DNA of 64,000 bases. Source: Pyrinomonadaceae bacterium. Lineage in GTDB: Bacteria; Acidobacteriota; Blastocatellia; Pyrinomonadales; Pyrinomonadaceae. The notes under the pieces were generated by a model. That model saw nothing but the letters and a program-made list of their open reading frames with translations, was not told the DNA's origin and ran no database searches. The stretch is from the NCBI GenBank assembly GCA_019694345.1, contig JAIBCA010000043.1, forward strand, positions 1 to 64,000, given 5' to 3'. Below, in pieces: positions 44,061 to 52,566 of the stretch (position 1 is the stretch's first letter; every line of letters begins with the position of its first letter). The translations under genes and the position numbers were made by a program.

Positions 44061-44837
44061 ATGGCGATAGCAGTAACGTTGGACATCGCGGGCGACGCGA
44101 TCATTTACGAAAAGGACGCGGTTTGGAATGTAGTTTTCATCACCGACAAAGATCATACGGTCAAGGTTTACAGCAACGGTTCGACCAAACCAGACGTAGA
44201 ACTCGCGAATACGAACCATCCATTGGCGATGTATCTGAAGCCGGTGAGCCCGGTAATGTTGACCCGCGGCCGAGGCCGTGGATTCGCATCGATATTGAAC
44301 CTTAACGACACGGACCTTCACGGACTGGACGCGCACGGACGGTCAAATCTTAACGTTAAGCCAAATCCGTCGAACGGGCGGCAGTACGTGCATCTCAAGA
44401 CCCCTATCGGAACGCTTGGAGGTGAGGATATGGTGCCCGACTATTGGATCGCCGAGTATCCCAATGGTGCGGCAACTGCCCACGGTCACGAGGTCGCCAA
44501 GATCGCGAGGCTCACATTTCAGCTCAACGACGGCGGAAAGGTCTCGATCCGCGTAAACGATGAAAATGGGCCTGAGCTGATCTCTTGGCCGGAGAGCAAA
44601 GCCGGCGACATCCACCTGCTTTTCGACAACGACTGCCACTTGCCCGGAGCTCGAAGTGACTTCTTAAATTATTACGACTGGGTCACGGACAAGAGTGTCT
44701 TCCCGCCGGGGAGCAGGCGGTACACAGCCGGCAAACTACACAGTACATTTGTAAAGGGTGCTCCGCTCGAATCCAAGATGATGGGCCGCGACGGAAACTG
44801 CGACCCGGTCGTTATCGACCCGCCTCCGGGCCCCTGA
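44061..44837 (+). CDS. Hypothetical protein, no family recognised
   Basis: A 258-residue protein without signal peptide or membrane helix. The start is well supported: AAGGAGA lies 8 bases before the ATG. The composition is beta-rich with many Asp, Asn, Gly and Pro residues; segments include YEKDAVWNVVFITDKDHTV, an HGLDAHGRSNLNV stretch and WPESKAGDIHLLFDNDCHL. It ends with a proline-rich tail (VVIDPPPGP). No catalytic signature stands out. It is flanked by an AT-rich spacer upstream and a repeat-rich spacer downstream, which hints at acquisition or a mobile setting. A surface or toxin-like role cannot be supported. Confidence 0.7.
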   Translation: MAIAVTLDIAGDAIIYEKDAVWNVVFITDKDHTVKVYSNGSTKPDVELANTNHPLAMYLKPVSPVMLTRGRGRGFASILNLNDTDLHGLDAHGRSNLNVKPNPSNGRQYVHLKTPIGTLGGEDMVPDYWIAEYPNGAATAHGHEVAKIARLTFQLNDGGKVSIRVNDENGPELISWPESKAGDIHLLFDNDCHLPGARSDFLNYYDWVTDKSVFPPGSRRYTAGKLHSTFVKGAPLESKMMGRDGNCDPVVIDPPPGP

Positions 44838-45206
44838 ACGACATAATCTCCCAGGCGGTGTTGCTGCCGTGCCGCCCCACACGGCCCGAAATGCAACGCC
44901 GGACTGGGCTGCGGAATTTATTCCGCGGCCCTTCAATTTAAAAGGCGGAAAGGGCATCAGACGAGTCTCCCACACCTCGAACGACACCCTTCCCAATTTA
45001 GGAACATTCATCAGTTGCGTCTCCCACACCGCAAAAGACTTCCGTTCCTGATTTTGGACAGAATCGGCGGGGAGCCTCAACTATCCTCCGCGACTATAGC
45101 GCGTCCCCCAACCGAGTGCAAGCGTAAAGACTGACCAGACACGCAAAATGTTCAAGTACAAAGGCCAAGGCCGTATACTGTGCAAAATGCGTACATAAAC
45201 CTTACG
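44838..45206. repeat. Repeat-rich spacer: palindrome plus two 30-bp direct repeats
   Basis: This 369-bp spacer has no convincing gene. A palindromic hairpin at 44906-44931 has GCGGAAT-TT-ATTCCGC as its core and GGGC/GCCC outer arms, and may terminate the orphan gene. Two imperfect 30-bp direct repeats follow, 44955-44984 and 45009-45038, 54 bp apart, sharing the core TCTCCCACACC. On the minus strand they would read WETRLM and WETQLM in an ORF of no known function. The pattern looks like a degenerate interspersed element. Confidence 0.55.
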
Positions 45207-45971
45207 TCAGGAAGCGATCGCCTTGGCCTCATCCTCATCAGAGAACTGATTATGCAGGATGACCGGTTTCGCCTTCTTACGGAGCCGTATATTTAACACC
45301 TCGACGAATACCGAAAACGCCATTGCAAAGTATATGTAACCTTTTGAGATATGCTGATGCATTCCTTCGGCGATCAGCGTGACACCGATCAGCAGGAGGA
45401 ACGCAAGGGCAAGCATTTTGACCGTCGGGTGCCTCTGTACGAATGCACCGATCGAGCCGGCGAACAGCATCATTGCGATGATCGAAACGACCACCGCCGC
45501 GATCATTATCCAAACGTTGCTGACCATGCCGATAGCCGTGATCACCGAATCGAGCGAAAAGACGATATCGAGCAACATAATCTGAATGATGACACCGGTA
45601 AAACCGGCATAAACCTTCTTCGAACTGTCGCCCTCCGAGCCCTCCAACGATCCATGGATCTCATGCGTGCTCTTGAATATTAGAAAAAGTCCGCCGATCA
45701 GCAGAATGAGGTCCCGTCCTGAGACCGAATGTCCCATAACCGTAAATAACGGTTCGACCAGGCCCATTACCCACGTCAGCGAAAACAGTAGTATCACCCG
45801 CATAATCAGCGCGAGTGAGAGGCCGATCAATCGAGCACGCTTTTGATCCTTTTCGGGTAATTTACCCGAAAGGATCGAGATAAAGATGACGTTGTCGATA
45901 CCGAGGACCAGTTCGAGGACGGCGAGCGTCACGAATGCGATCCAGATCTGCGGATCAGCTATCCATTCCAT
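45207..45971 (-). CDS. TerC-family integral membrane protein
   Basis: A 254-residue protein with about seven transmembrane helices and the TerC signature ELVLGIDNVIFISILSGKLP near the N-terminus, plus the related LDIVFSLDSVITAIGM, the second acidic intramembrane motif. The C-terminal tail is charged. TerC/YkoY/YceF-type proteins export manganese, for example during metalation of exported proteins; the older link to tellurite resistance is less general. No manganese riboswitch was found, as the upstream gene ends only 20 bp away. Confidence 0.92.
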   Translation of the reverse strand: MEWIADPQIWIAFVTLAVLELVLGIDNVIFISILSGKLPEKDQKRARLIGLSLALIMRVILLFSLTWVMGLVEPLFTVMGHSVSGRDLILLIGGLFLIFKSTHEIHGSLEGSEGDSSKKVYAGFTGVIIQIMLLDIVFSLDSVITAIGMVSNVWIMIAAVVVSIIAMMLFAGSIGAFVQRHPTVKMLALAFLLLIGVTLIAEGMHQHISKGYIYFAMAFSVFVEVLNIRLRKKAKPVILHNQFSDEDEAKAIAS

Positions 45972-45991
45972 TTACGAATTCCCCCGAGGCG

Positions 45992-46507
45992 TTACTCTTT
46001 GGACTTGCATGGTTTTCCGGACGCGGCGTCGGCGAGCCTTCTGGCCGTATCGTTCTGGCCGGCACCGGGCTCGACAATATCGGTGACGCACGACATCGTC
46101 TTCGAGATCTTGGAAACGATCAGGTACGACGTGTTCTTTGTGCTGTCCTCAGCGTCGGCGACGTTGAATCGCGAGATCAGAGCGACCGGGACCGTGCCCT
46201 TTACGCGCCACTCGATCTTTTCGCCAACGCTCGAGAATCCGGAATAGAATCCCCAGAAATCCAGCTCAAACTTTTTCTTCGCCGGGGTAATGATATTGAT
46301 CGACTGACGAATGTCGTCCTCGAGCACTTGGGCCTTAAAACCGCCGGTACCCGGGCATTCGCCGACATAATATCCCGCACCTTCGGACGACTGCTTGATG
46401 GTTCGGCAGGCTGAGGTTTTGGTGCTGGTGTAAACACTCTTGTTCTGTGCGACGGCCATGCCGGACAGAGCGAACACACAAATAGCGACAAAAATGGTAA
46501 ATTTCAT
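45992..46507 (-). CDS. Secreted protein of unknown function
   Basis: A 171-residue protein with a signal peptide (cleaved after AVAQ, about residue 21), three or four cysteines (for example in SACRTIKQ, GECPG and TMSCVT) that may pair, and a beta-rich body. The ATG at 46507 has AAGGA 7 bases upstream, but this ribosome binding site is part of a 6-bp hairpin. It lies 20 bp upstream of the terC-like gene on the same strand. No family was recognised. Confidence 0.68.
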   Translation of the reverse strand: MKFTIFVAICVFALSGMAVAQNKSVYTSTKTSACRTIKQSSEGAGYYVGECPGTGGFKAQVLEDDIRQSINIITPAKKKFELDFWGFYSGFSSVGEKIEWRVKGTVPVALISRFNVADAEDSTKNTSYLIVSKISKTMSCVTDIVEPGAGQNDTARRLADAASGKPCKSKE

Positions 46508-46514
46508 AATTGAT

Positions 46515-46531
46515 TCCTTATTTTTTAAGGA
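46515..46531 (-). promoter_or_regulatory. Hairpin enclosing the ribosome binding site of the preceding gene
   Basis: In the minus-strand mRNA, TCCTTA-AAAAA-TAAGGA folds into a 6-bp stem that sequesters AAGGA, the Shine-Dalgarno sequence of the gene starting at 46507. The stem is weak (mostly A-U), so it could act as a simple temperature- or translation-sensitive switch. This is inferred from base pairing only. Confidence 0.35.
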
Positions 46532-46662
46532 GATACTCTGCCACAGTCGGCGGAGATAGACAATTCCGGTCGAAGATCAATTCACCGATCTGAGGACGCG
46601 AACGGCCTTTTCAATTAACGCGGCAATATTCGTAAAAGTGAAAAAGCCGAGCATCGACCTTC

Positions 46663-47673
46663 CTATTTTATTGCTTTGATCAACTCCGTTGCCAATTCTC
46701 GGGCCCCGGTGTCATTCGGCCGGTCACCGATGGCAACCATGACGGCCGCTTTGCCGTCGATGAGAACCCATAACTGCCGGGCGTCTGCACCATTGACGAA
46801 ATATGCTTCATCGCCGAGTCCCTGTATGTACTCGGCCTTGGACGAGCGGTTTGCGACGTAATCGTCAACCGGAGCGGCGACCACATAGGCGAAGTAGGCA
46901 TTCTTATCGCCGTCCTTGCCGGCGTCAAAAGTGCAACCCGCATCGGTGCTTTTGTTGTTGAAGCTGAATTTCTCAGGCTTGCCAGACAATGAGCGGCCAA
47001 CAACGCGTTCTACCGACGAGATCGAGACCGCTCCGCAGGCATCAAATGACTTTAGGTCAAATGTCCCCGGTTTTGGCGTGATCATCTTACCCGGTGTTCC
47101 CGCAGCCGGCTGAGTCGGCGAGGCGGAATTGGCGTTCTTCGACAGGTCCGTACCCGAAGCCCGCACGAAGAATATCGTCGCAGGCTCCTTTTCGTTCGAC
47201 CTGACGGCGACAACGAATAGCATCGTCCTCGATGTTCCGCTGGACTTGCCGAAAAGACAGAATGCTCCGCCGCTGACGGGCGAGTCGCCGCCCGAGAAAC
47301 AACCGGGCTGATCCTTGAGATCCCAGCCCTTCGATTCCATCAACTTAGCGGTGTAAAAGACCTGAACGTCCTGGGCACCTTGCTGCGTGGTGAAACTAAT
47401 GAACTCGATGCTGTCGAGTTTGAAATCCTTAGAATCCTGCCGTGAACCGCTCATGAATCCGTCGATAGCCAGCCTGATCAGCATCGGCAGTTCCGCGTCG
47501 GTCTTTACAGAGCCGGGGAATTGCGGCACATCGGGCCAGAGATCGGCGACGTTGCCCATGCCTTTGTCGCCGGTGACAGCCTTTTCAGCGTATCGGCCGA
47601 TAGCTCCGCAACCTAGGATCGAAAAGAGTATTAGAGAACACAAAACAAACTGCGAAAAATTCTTTAACTTCAT
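46663..47673 (-). CDS. Lipoprotein of unknown function
   Basis: About 336 residues from ATG 47673; an upstream ATG at 47682 adds three. The signal ends in the lipobox SILGC, so the cysteine near residue 22 is lipidated and the protein is membrane anchored. Two similar-sized globular parts follow a short linker (about residue 190: SPTQPAAGTPGK). The second contains FDACGAVSISSVERVVGRSLSG and VQG-type strands, reminiscent of DUF3558-like lipoproteins. It lies 36 bp after pyrC on the same strand. Function is unknown. Confidence 0.75.
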   Translation of the reverse strand: MKLKNFSQFVLCSLILFSILGCGAIGRYAEKAVTGDKGMGNVADLWPDVPQFPGSVKTDAELPMLIRLAIDGFMSGSRQDSKDFKLDSIEFISFTTQQGAQDVQVFYTAKLMESKGWDLKDQPGCFSGGDSPVSGGAFCLFGKSSGTSRTMLFVVAVRSNEKEPATIFFVRASGTDLSKNANSASPTQPAAGTPGKMITPKPGTFDLKSFDACGAVSISSVERVVGRSLSGKPEKFSFNNKSTDAGCTFDAGKDGDKNAYFAYVVAAPVDDYVANRSSKAEYIQGLGDEAYFVNGADARQLWVLIDGKAAVMVAIGDRPNDTGARELATELIKAIK

Positions 47674-47709
47674 ATCGATCAATGTTGACCGGAAACGCTC
47701 CGGTCACGT

Positions 47710-48993
47710 TCATTTTCTGTAAACGATCCGGCCGCCGACGATCGTCGCGACCGCGGCACCGGTAAAGTCCCAACCGTCAAAGGGCGAATTTCTCGACTTT
47801 GACAGCGATCCGGCGTTAGTATATCGCCATTTCAGGTCGGGGTCGATGATCGTAATATCCGCGTGAGAGCCCGGTACGAGGGTACCGCGGCCAATTAGCT
47901 TGAAGATTCGAGCCGGATTTGTCGAACAAAGTTCCACGAGCCGTACAAGGCCGATCAACCCTTTATGCACCAACTCATTGAACGCCAACCCCAGTCCTGT
48001 TTCGAGGCCGGTAATACCGAAGGGTGCCCGATCATACTCGAGGGCCTTTTCGTCGGCGTGGTGTGGTGCATGGTCGGTCGCGATGGCGTCGATCGTGCCG
48101 TCCTTGATCCCTTCGAGAATAGCCTCAAGGTGCTCGGCCGAACGCAGCGGCGGGGCCATCTTGGTGTTGGTGTCGTAGCCCTCGACAGCCCTGTCCGTCA
48201 GGGTGAAATGATGAGGCGCGACCTCGCAGGTTACGCTTATGCCCTCGCTTTTGGCCCGGCGAACCGCCTCGACGGCCCCTCTTGTCGAGACGTGCGCGAT
48301 GTGAATATGAGCTCCGGTGTCGCGGGCCAGGATGATGTCGCGGATCGCGTCGATGTCTTCGGCCAGGGCCGGCATTCCTTTGAGTCCCAGCAATAGGGAA
48401 ACTCGCCCCTCGTGCATGACGCCGCCGCTCGAGAGAGATTTGTCTTCGCAATGGTCGATCACCGGCAGGTCAAAGTCTCGAGCGTACTGCATTGCCCGAC
48501 GCATCATTCCGGCGTTTGGCACCGGGCGTCCGTCGTCCGACACGGCAACGGCACCGGCTGCTTTCATCTCGCCCATTTCGGCAAGTTCCGAGCCGTCTGA
48601 CGATTTTGTGATCGCGCCGATCGGGAAAACATTCGCCAGACCGGCACGTTCCGCCTGTTCGATCATGTAACGGGTGATCGCCGCATTGTCATTGACCGGA
48701 TTTGTATTCGGCATCGGACAAACGCTCGTCCAGCCGCCCGCAACCGCCGCCGCACAGCCGCTCGCGATCGTCTCCTTATGCTCCTGCCCCGGCTCACGCA
48801 GATGCACATGCATATCGATAAATCCGGGAGCGACGAGCATTCCGCTCGCGTCAAAGACCTCACAGCCCTCAGGTACGCCTTCGCCGGGCCTTATCCAACC
48901 GGTCACTTTGCCGTCCTCGATGAGGACCGACATTCCGGTATTTTCTTGTGCGGCCGGATCGATAAGATGGCCGTTTGCGATCAGAAGTTTCAT
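47710..48993 (-). CDS. pyrC: Dihydroorotase
   Basis: A 427-residue class I dihydroorotase (amidohydrolase) of the third step of pyrimidine synthesis. Zinc-binding motifs are seen: [18 protein letters not shown] at about 60-77, the HCED histidine ([10 protein letters not shown]), HIAHVST and ATDHAPHH with the catalytic aspartate. Its start overlaps the dioxygenase stop by one base, placing it in the pyrR-pyrB-dioxygenase-pyrC operon. Confidence 0.96.
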   Translation of the reverse strand: MKLLIANGHLIDPAAQENTGMSVLIEDGKVTGWIRPGEGVPEGCEVFDASGMLVAPGFIDMHVHLREPGQEHKETIASGCAAAVAGGWTSVCPMPNTNPVNDNAAITRYMIEQAERAGLANVFPIGAITKSSDGSELAEMGEMKAAGAVAVSDDGRPVPNAGMMRRAMQYARDFDLPVIDHCEDKSLSSGGVMHEGRVSLLLGLKGMPALAEDIDAIRDIILARDTGAHIHIAHVSTRGAVEAVRRAKSEGISVTCEVAPHHFTLTDRAVEGYDTNTKMAPPLRSAEHLEAILEGIKDGTIDAIATDHAPHHADEKALEYDRAPFGITGLETGLGLAFNELVHKGLIGLVRLVELCSTNPARIFKLIGRGTLVPGSHADITIIDPDLKWRYTNAGSLSKSRNSPFDGWDFTGAAVATIVGGRIVYRK

Positions 48994-49673
48994 TAGCTCA
49001 ATGCGAGTTGAATTGTTTCAGAGAGTCGCAACCGAGTTGCATACTCAATGTGAAGCACACGACGCGGTTCCGGTGATGTTGATTTAGATGAAGAATGGAT
49101 CAATAGGGGTTTCATCGCGATGACGCCGCCCTTACCAACTGTACAAGTTACATGACTAGATTTGCTTGCATACCGAACGACTTCATTTTGATCGACCAGA
49201 CCAAGTGAGTGGCTTCCGGGAATGACCTTCAACGGGCCGTTATCCTCAGTTGAAGGGTCAAGGTGCAAACGCAACGCGATCACCTCATTCATCGCCCAAA
49301 ACGGAGCCTGCGCGAACTGAATCCCTCCTTTAACCGTCCAAGGCCCCCAACCGGTTTCCGAAGTTCGTGATCTAACCGGAAGTACTCGGTCCTGATGCCA
49401 AACGACTAGCCAGTTTGAACTTTCAGATTTGTCGAACAGTGTCGCCTTAAATGGCACCGGCTCCGAATCCAGAAAATCTCTGGCGATTGATAGTAGTCTG
49501 GGATCCGTCGCGACTGACTGAACAACTGCATCTCCAAAAAGATGCCTGACGCCGGCTCGTTTTGAGCGATCGTCTAAGTGCAACTTGAGAATATCGCATT
49601 CATTCTCGTTAAAAATATTCTCAAAGACCGCAAATCCGGACGTCCTTGAATGTAGCGACTGCAATTTATCCAT
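48993..49673 (-). CDS. Phytanoyl-CoA dioxygenase-family Fe(II)/2-oxoglutarate oxygenase
   Basis: About 226 residues from ATG 49673. The metal site of the family is visible: WHQD (HxD) near residue 93, the distal histidine in LLIHSSSKS and the 2-oxoglutarate-binding arginine in [10 protein letters not shown]. The fold is the double-stranded beta helix of PhyH proteins, which hydroxylate small molecules, lipids or peptides. It overlaps pyrB by 8 bp and pyrC by 1 bp, so it is translated as part of the pyrimidine operon. The DNA looks more AT-rich than the flanking pyr genes, suggesting later insertion. Its substrate is unknown; a pyrimidine link is possible only by context. Confidence 0.82.
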   Translation of the reverse strand: MDKLQSLHSRTSGFAVFENIFNENECDILKLHLDDRSKRAGVRHLFGDAVVQSVATDPRLLSIARDFLDSEPVPFKATLFDKSESSNWLVVWHQDRVLPVRSRTSETGWGPWTVKGGIQFAQAPFWAMNEVIALRLHLDPSTEDNGPLKVIPGSHSLGLVDQNEVVRYASKSSHVTCTVGKGGVIAMKPLLIHSSSKSTSPEPRRVLHIEYATRLRLSETIQLALS

Positions 49674-50655
49674 TGGTTGGACTTCCTCCGGTCGCAAGAT
49701 ATAGCACGGCCATTCGCACCGCGACGCCATACTTAACCTGATCTAAAATAAGCGACCGTGAGCTGTCCGCGACCTCGGACGCGATCTCAATGCCGCGGTT
49801 CATCGGTCCCGGGTGGAGAACGATGGCATCTTTTTTGGCCATATCCAGACGATCGTTCGTCAGGCCGTAGTGGACCGAATATTCACGCAGGGTAGGGAAG
49901 TATGCCGAGTCCTGACGTTCACGCTGGATACGGAGGATCATGACGACGTCCGCCCCGGCGATGGCGTCTTCGACGCTGGGGCAAACCTCTAATTGCGGAT
50001 TGCTGATCGCGGATTGCGTATTCTCGCTCGTGACGCCACTCTCAATCAAATATTGAAAATCATTCGGAACAAGAGTTCCGGGCCCGGCAACGCGTATCTT
50101 CGCACCAAGCTTGGTCAGCAAATGGATATTCGATCTTGCCACGCGGCTGTGCAGGATATCGCCGATGATCGCGACCTCGAGGCCGTCGATCTGCTTTTTG
50201 TGCTCGCGGATCGTCATTGCGTCAAGCAAGGCTTGCGTCGGATGCTCGTTTGCACCGTCACCCGCGTTGACGATCGCGGCCCGGCTCACTTTGGCCAATT
50301 GATGCGGAACACCCGCACTCGCGTGTCTTACGACTATACAGTCAGGGGCCATTGCATCGAGATTCATGGCCGTGTCGATCAGCGTCTCGCCCTTACTGAC
50401 GCTCGACGACGACACGCTAATGTTGACCGCATCGGCCGAGAGCCGCTTTGCGGCGAGCTCGAACGAAGTACGGGTACGGGTCGAGGCTTCAAAAAAGAGA
50501 TTAATGACCGTTTTTCCGCGAAGAGCCGGAACCTTCTTTACCTCGCGCGTCGAGATCTCACTAAAGTTTTCCGCAGTATCCAAAATTCCAACGATCTGAT
50601 CGGCTGTCAGGTCTCGTATTCCAAGTAGATCTCTTCTGCGAAAAGGTTTTTCCAT
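49666..50655 (-). CDS. pyrB: Aspartate carbamoyltransferase catalytic subunit
   Basis: About 329 residues from ATG 50655; an ATG at 50688 would add 11. Marks are [18 protein letters not shown] (carbamoyl-phosphate STRTR motif), [22 protein letters not shown] and [12 protein letters not shown]. It makes carbamoyl-aspartate. A loop of about 12 residues around [11 protein letters not shown], not usual in PyrB and encoded by a heptamer repeat, sits in the aspartate domain. No pyrI is present, so it is probably the trimeric or dodecameric type lacking regulatory chains. Confidence 0.95.
   Translation of the reverse strand: MEKPFRRRDLLGIRDLTADQIVGILDTAENFSEISTREVKKVPALRGKTVINLFFEASTRTRTSFELAAKRLSADAVNISVSSSSVSKGETLIDTAMNLDAMAPDCIVVRHASAGVPHQLAKVSRAAIVNAGDGANEHPTQALLDAMTIREHKKQIDGLEVAIIGDILHSRVARSNIHLLTKLGAKIRVAGPGTLVPNDFQYLIESGVTSENTQSAISNPQLEVCPSVEDAIAGADVVMILRIQRERQDSAYFPTLREYSVHYGLTNDRLDMAKKDAIVLHPGPMNRGIEIASEVADSSRSLILDQVKYGVAVRMAVLYLATGGSPTNG
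49992..50026 (-). repeat. Heptamer repeat array inside pyrB
   Basis: Five degenerate copies of ATTGCGG (plus strand) run from 49992 to 50026; the gene strand reads AATCCGC-like units. They encode the extra loop TQSAISNPQ in PyrB. The sequence corresponds to the 8280-8314 array in the opposite orientation, so the same dispersed repeat has entered two conserved coding regions in frame. Confidence 0.7.
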
Positions 50656-50708
50656 TCTGTTACACCGCTTTGCGGCGTTCGCAAGCACGGATGACTGTGG
50701 CTCTAGTC

Positions 50709-50735
50709 AAAAAAAACAGGCTCTTCAGCCTGTTT
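50709..50735 (-). terminator. Intrinsic terminator between pyrR and pyrB (possible attenuator)
   Basis: On the minus strand AAACAGGCT-GAAG-AGCCTGTTT forms a 9-bp stem with a GAAG loop and is followed by at least six further U residues. It overlaps the pyrR stop codon and lies about 55 bp upstream of the pyrB start. In pyr operons of Firmicutes such sites are read through or used under PyrR control; an alternative antiterminator fold is not proven here. Confidence 0.75.
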
Positions 50736-51297
50736 ACGGTCTTTCAAAAATTCCGACTGCTTCGACGTCGTCGTATTCCTTAAGCATCACTTTGATTATC
50801 TCGGTTTGCTTGGTCGGCACCAGTTTGCCGTTGAAATCGGCCTGGATCGGGAGTTCCCGGTGCTCGCGGCCGCGGTCGATGAGCACCGCAAGCTGGACCT
50901 TTCGCGGCCTGCCAAAGTCCATGAGCTGGTCGAGCGCCGCACGGATCGTACGGCCCGTGTAAAGCACGTCATCCACCAGGACTATATTCTTGCCCTCGAT
51001 GTCATGTTCGAGTTCGGTACGATTGACGATCGGGTTTGCTCCCACGGTCGAAAGGTCGTCGCGATAGAGCGTTATATCAATGATGCCGTAAAGCGGACGG
51101 TTGCCCTCGAGCGATTCGATCTTGTCAACCAGCCTTTCGGCGAGTGGAACGCCACGCCGCCTGATGCCGACTATGTAGAGGTCGTCGGTGCCCTGATTGG
51201 ACTCGACGATCTCGGACGCGAGCCGCGAAATTGCCCGCTCCATGTCGGCCGAATCCATGATCCGCGATTTTTCTTTCAGATGTATTTCGTCACCCAT
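50734..51297 (-). CDS. pyrR: Pyrimidine operon regulator / uracil phosphoribosyltransferase
   Basis: About 187 residues from ATG 51297; the upstream frame to 51318 would overlap the promoter. The PRPP-binding motif [20 protein letters not shown] and [13 protein letters not shown] are typical of PyrR. PyrR binds pyr mRNA when UMP is high and can convert uracil to UMP. It is first in the pyr operon, and an intrinsic terminator sits between it and pyrB, which fits RNA-level control. It is divergent from pyrD. Confidence 0.93.
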   Translation of the reverse strand: MGDEIHLKEKSRIMDSADMERAISRLASEIVESNQGTDDLYIVGIRRRGVPLAERLVDKIESLEGNRPLYGIIDITLYRDDLSTVGANPIVNRTELEHDIEGKNIVLVDDVLYTGRTIRAALDQLMDFGRPRKVQLAVLIDRGREHRELPIQADFNGKLVPTKQTEIIKVMLKEYDDVEAVGIFERP

Positions 51298-51308
51298 TTT
51301 GTACCGAA

Positions 51309-51337
51309 ATCGTAACAAACCAATGGGTAAAGTTCAA
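51309..51337 (-). promoter_or_regulatory. Promoter of pyrR operon, giving an almost leaderless mRNA
   Basis: On the minus strand TTGAAC, a 17-bp spacer and TACGAT form a good sigma-70 pair. Initiation near 51302 would leave only about 5 nt before the ATG at 51297, and no Shine-Dalgarno sequence precedes it. Confidence 0.5.
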
Positions 51338-51393
51338 AGTTGACAGCGTGAAGTTTCGATTACGTTGGGATTCAATTAAAATCTAGGACATTG

Positions 51394-52464
51394 ATGATAT
51401 CCGGAGTGTGGAAAAAACTGATCAGGCCGGTAATGTTCGGCCTCGACGCCGAACGGGCGCACGAGATCGGCATCGAAGCTCTTAAGGCCGGTGCCGCGGC
51501 TTTTGCGGCCGGCAGGAAAGAGGTATTCGAGTTTGGCCCGATCGAACGATTTGGACTGAAGTTCGACAACCCGCTTGGCCTCGCGGCCGGCTTTGACAAG
51601 AACTGCGTCGTGGTCGGCCCGCTGGCGAGGCTGGGTTTTGGATCGGTGGAGGTGGGAACCGTTACTTATGCCCCCCAGCCGGGAAACCCGAAACCCCGGC
51701 TTTTCCGATTGACCGACGACCAGGCCCTGATCAACCGCCTCGGGTTCAATAATGACGGTGCGGCAGTGATCGCCGGCAGGCTTCGCAATCTCGATCGGAG
51801 CTGCGTCGTCGGTGTGAATATCGGAAAGAACAAGGATGTGCCGGTCGAAGAAGCGACGCAGAATTATGTTAAGTGTTTCGACCTGGTCCAACCGTTCGCG
51901 GATTACGTGGCGGTGAATGTTTCGTCGCCGAACACGCCGGGGCTTCGGACGCTTCAGAACGCCGAAAATCTCGACGAGCTGCTTGGAACGCTGCAAGCGC
52001 GCAACCGGGAGATCGGGCCAAAGCCGCTTTTGGTAAAGATCGCTCCGGACCTGACTGAGGGCGAGATCGAGGCAATAGTCGGCATTGCAAAGGGCTACGG
52101 TCTGGACGGCATTATCGCGACCAACACGACGATCAGCCGTGATGGGCTGCGTACGCCCGGCGTCGCAGAGATCGGTGCCGGCGGACTGAGCGGCAGGCCG
52201 CTGCGTGAGCGTTCGACCGAAGTGGTCCGCACAGTTTTCAGATACGCCCGCGGCGAACTGCCGATCATTGGCGTCGGCGGGATATTTGACGCTGGTGACG
52301 CATTCCAAAAGATCGCCGCCGGTGCGAGCCTGATCCAGGCATACACAGGTTTTGTTTACGGCGGCCCCGAGTACGCCAATCGAATAAACCGGGGATTATG
52401 CTCGATCCTGAAGGAGCGCGGTTTTGCGACGTTGGACGACGCGGTTGGAACGGCCGGGGGATGA
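51394..52464 (+). CDS. pyrD: Dihydroorotate dehydrogenase, quinone-dependent (class 2)
   Basis: About 356 residues from ATG 51394, which has AGGA 6 bases upstream. The N-terminal helical extension (WKKLIRPVMFGLDAERAHEIGIEAL) is the membrane-binding part of class 2 enzymes. FMN-barrel motifs follow: NPLGLAAGFDKN, VEVGTVTYAPQPGNPKPRLFRL, NRLGFNND, the catalytic serine in VNVSSPNTPGLR, and IIGVGGIFDAGDA. It oxidises dihydroorotate and reduces quinone at the inner membrane. It is divergent from pyrR. Confidence 0.96.
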   Translation: MISGVWKKLIRPVMFGLDAERAHEIGIEALKAGAAAFAAGRKEVFEFGPIERFGLKFDNPLGLAAGFDKNCVVVGPLARLGFGSVEVGTVTYAPQPGNPKPRLFRLTDDQALINRLGFNNDGAAVIAGRLRNLDRSCVVGVNIGKNKDVPVEEATQNYVKCFDLVQPFADYVAVNVSSPNTPGLRTLQNAENLDELLGTLQARNREIGPKPLLVKIAPDLTEGEIEAIVGIAKGYGLDGIIATNTTISRDGLRTPGVAEIGAGGLSGRPLRERSTEVVRTVFRYARGELPIIGVGGIFDAGDAFQKIAAGASLIQAYTGFVYGGPEYANRINRGLCSILKERGFATLDDAVGTAGG

Positions 52465-52487
52465 CGCTGAATTGAGGCTTTATTTGT

Positions 52488-52515
52488 TTGACACAATACG
52501 GCTAGCGGTTATAAT
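52488..52515 (+). promoter_or_regulatory. Near-perfect sigma-70 promoter of the yceD-rpmF-fab operon
   Basis: TTGACA and TATAAT, both exact consensus hexamers, are separated by 16 bp. Initiation near 52522 gives a leader of about 45 nt to the yceD start. This is the strongest promoter seen in the window, fitting a ribosome/fatty-acid housekeeping operon. Confidence 0.85.
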
Positions 52516-52566
52516 ACTTGTTTTGCCTTTACTTAGGGCAAAACGGGATATTTGCATAATAAGGTA

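Noticed and set aside
43919-44305. 128-codon plus-strand ORF
   Set aside because: It is in a different frame from 44061-44837, which has a strong ribosome binding site and better composition.
44736-45080. Minus-strand ORF with repeated WETxLM motif
   Set aside because: It overlaps the well-supported gene at 44061-44837 and the repeated motif is explained by the direct repeats in the DNA.
45972-46000. Manganese (yybP-ykoY) riboswitch before the TerC gene
   Set aside because: There are only 20 bp between the genes and no matching structure.
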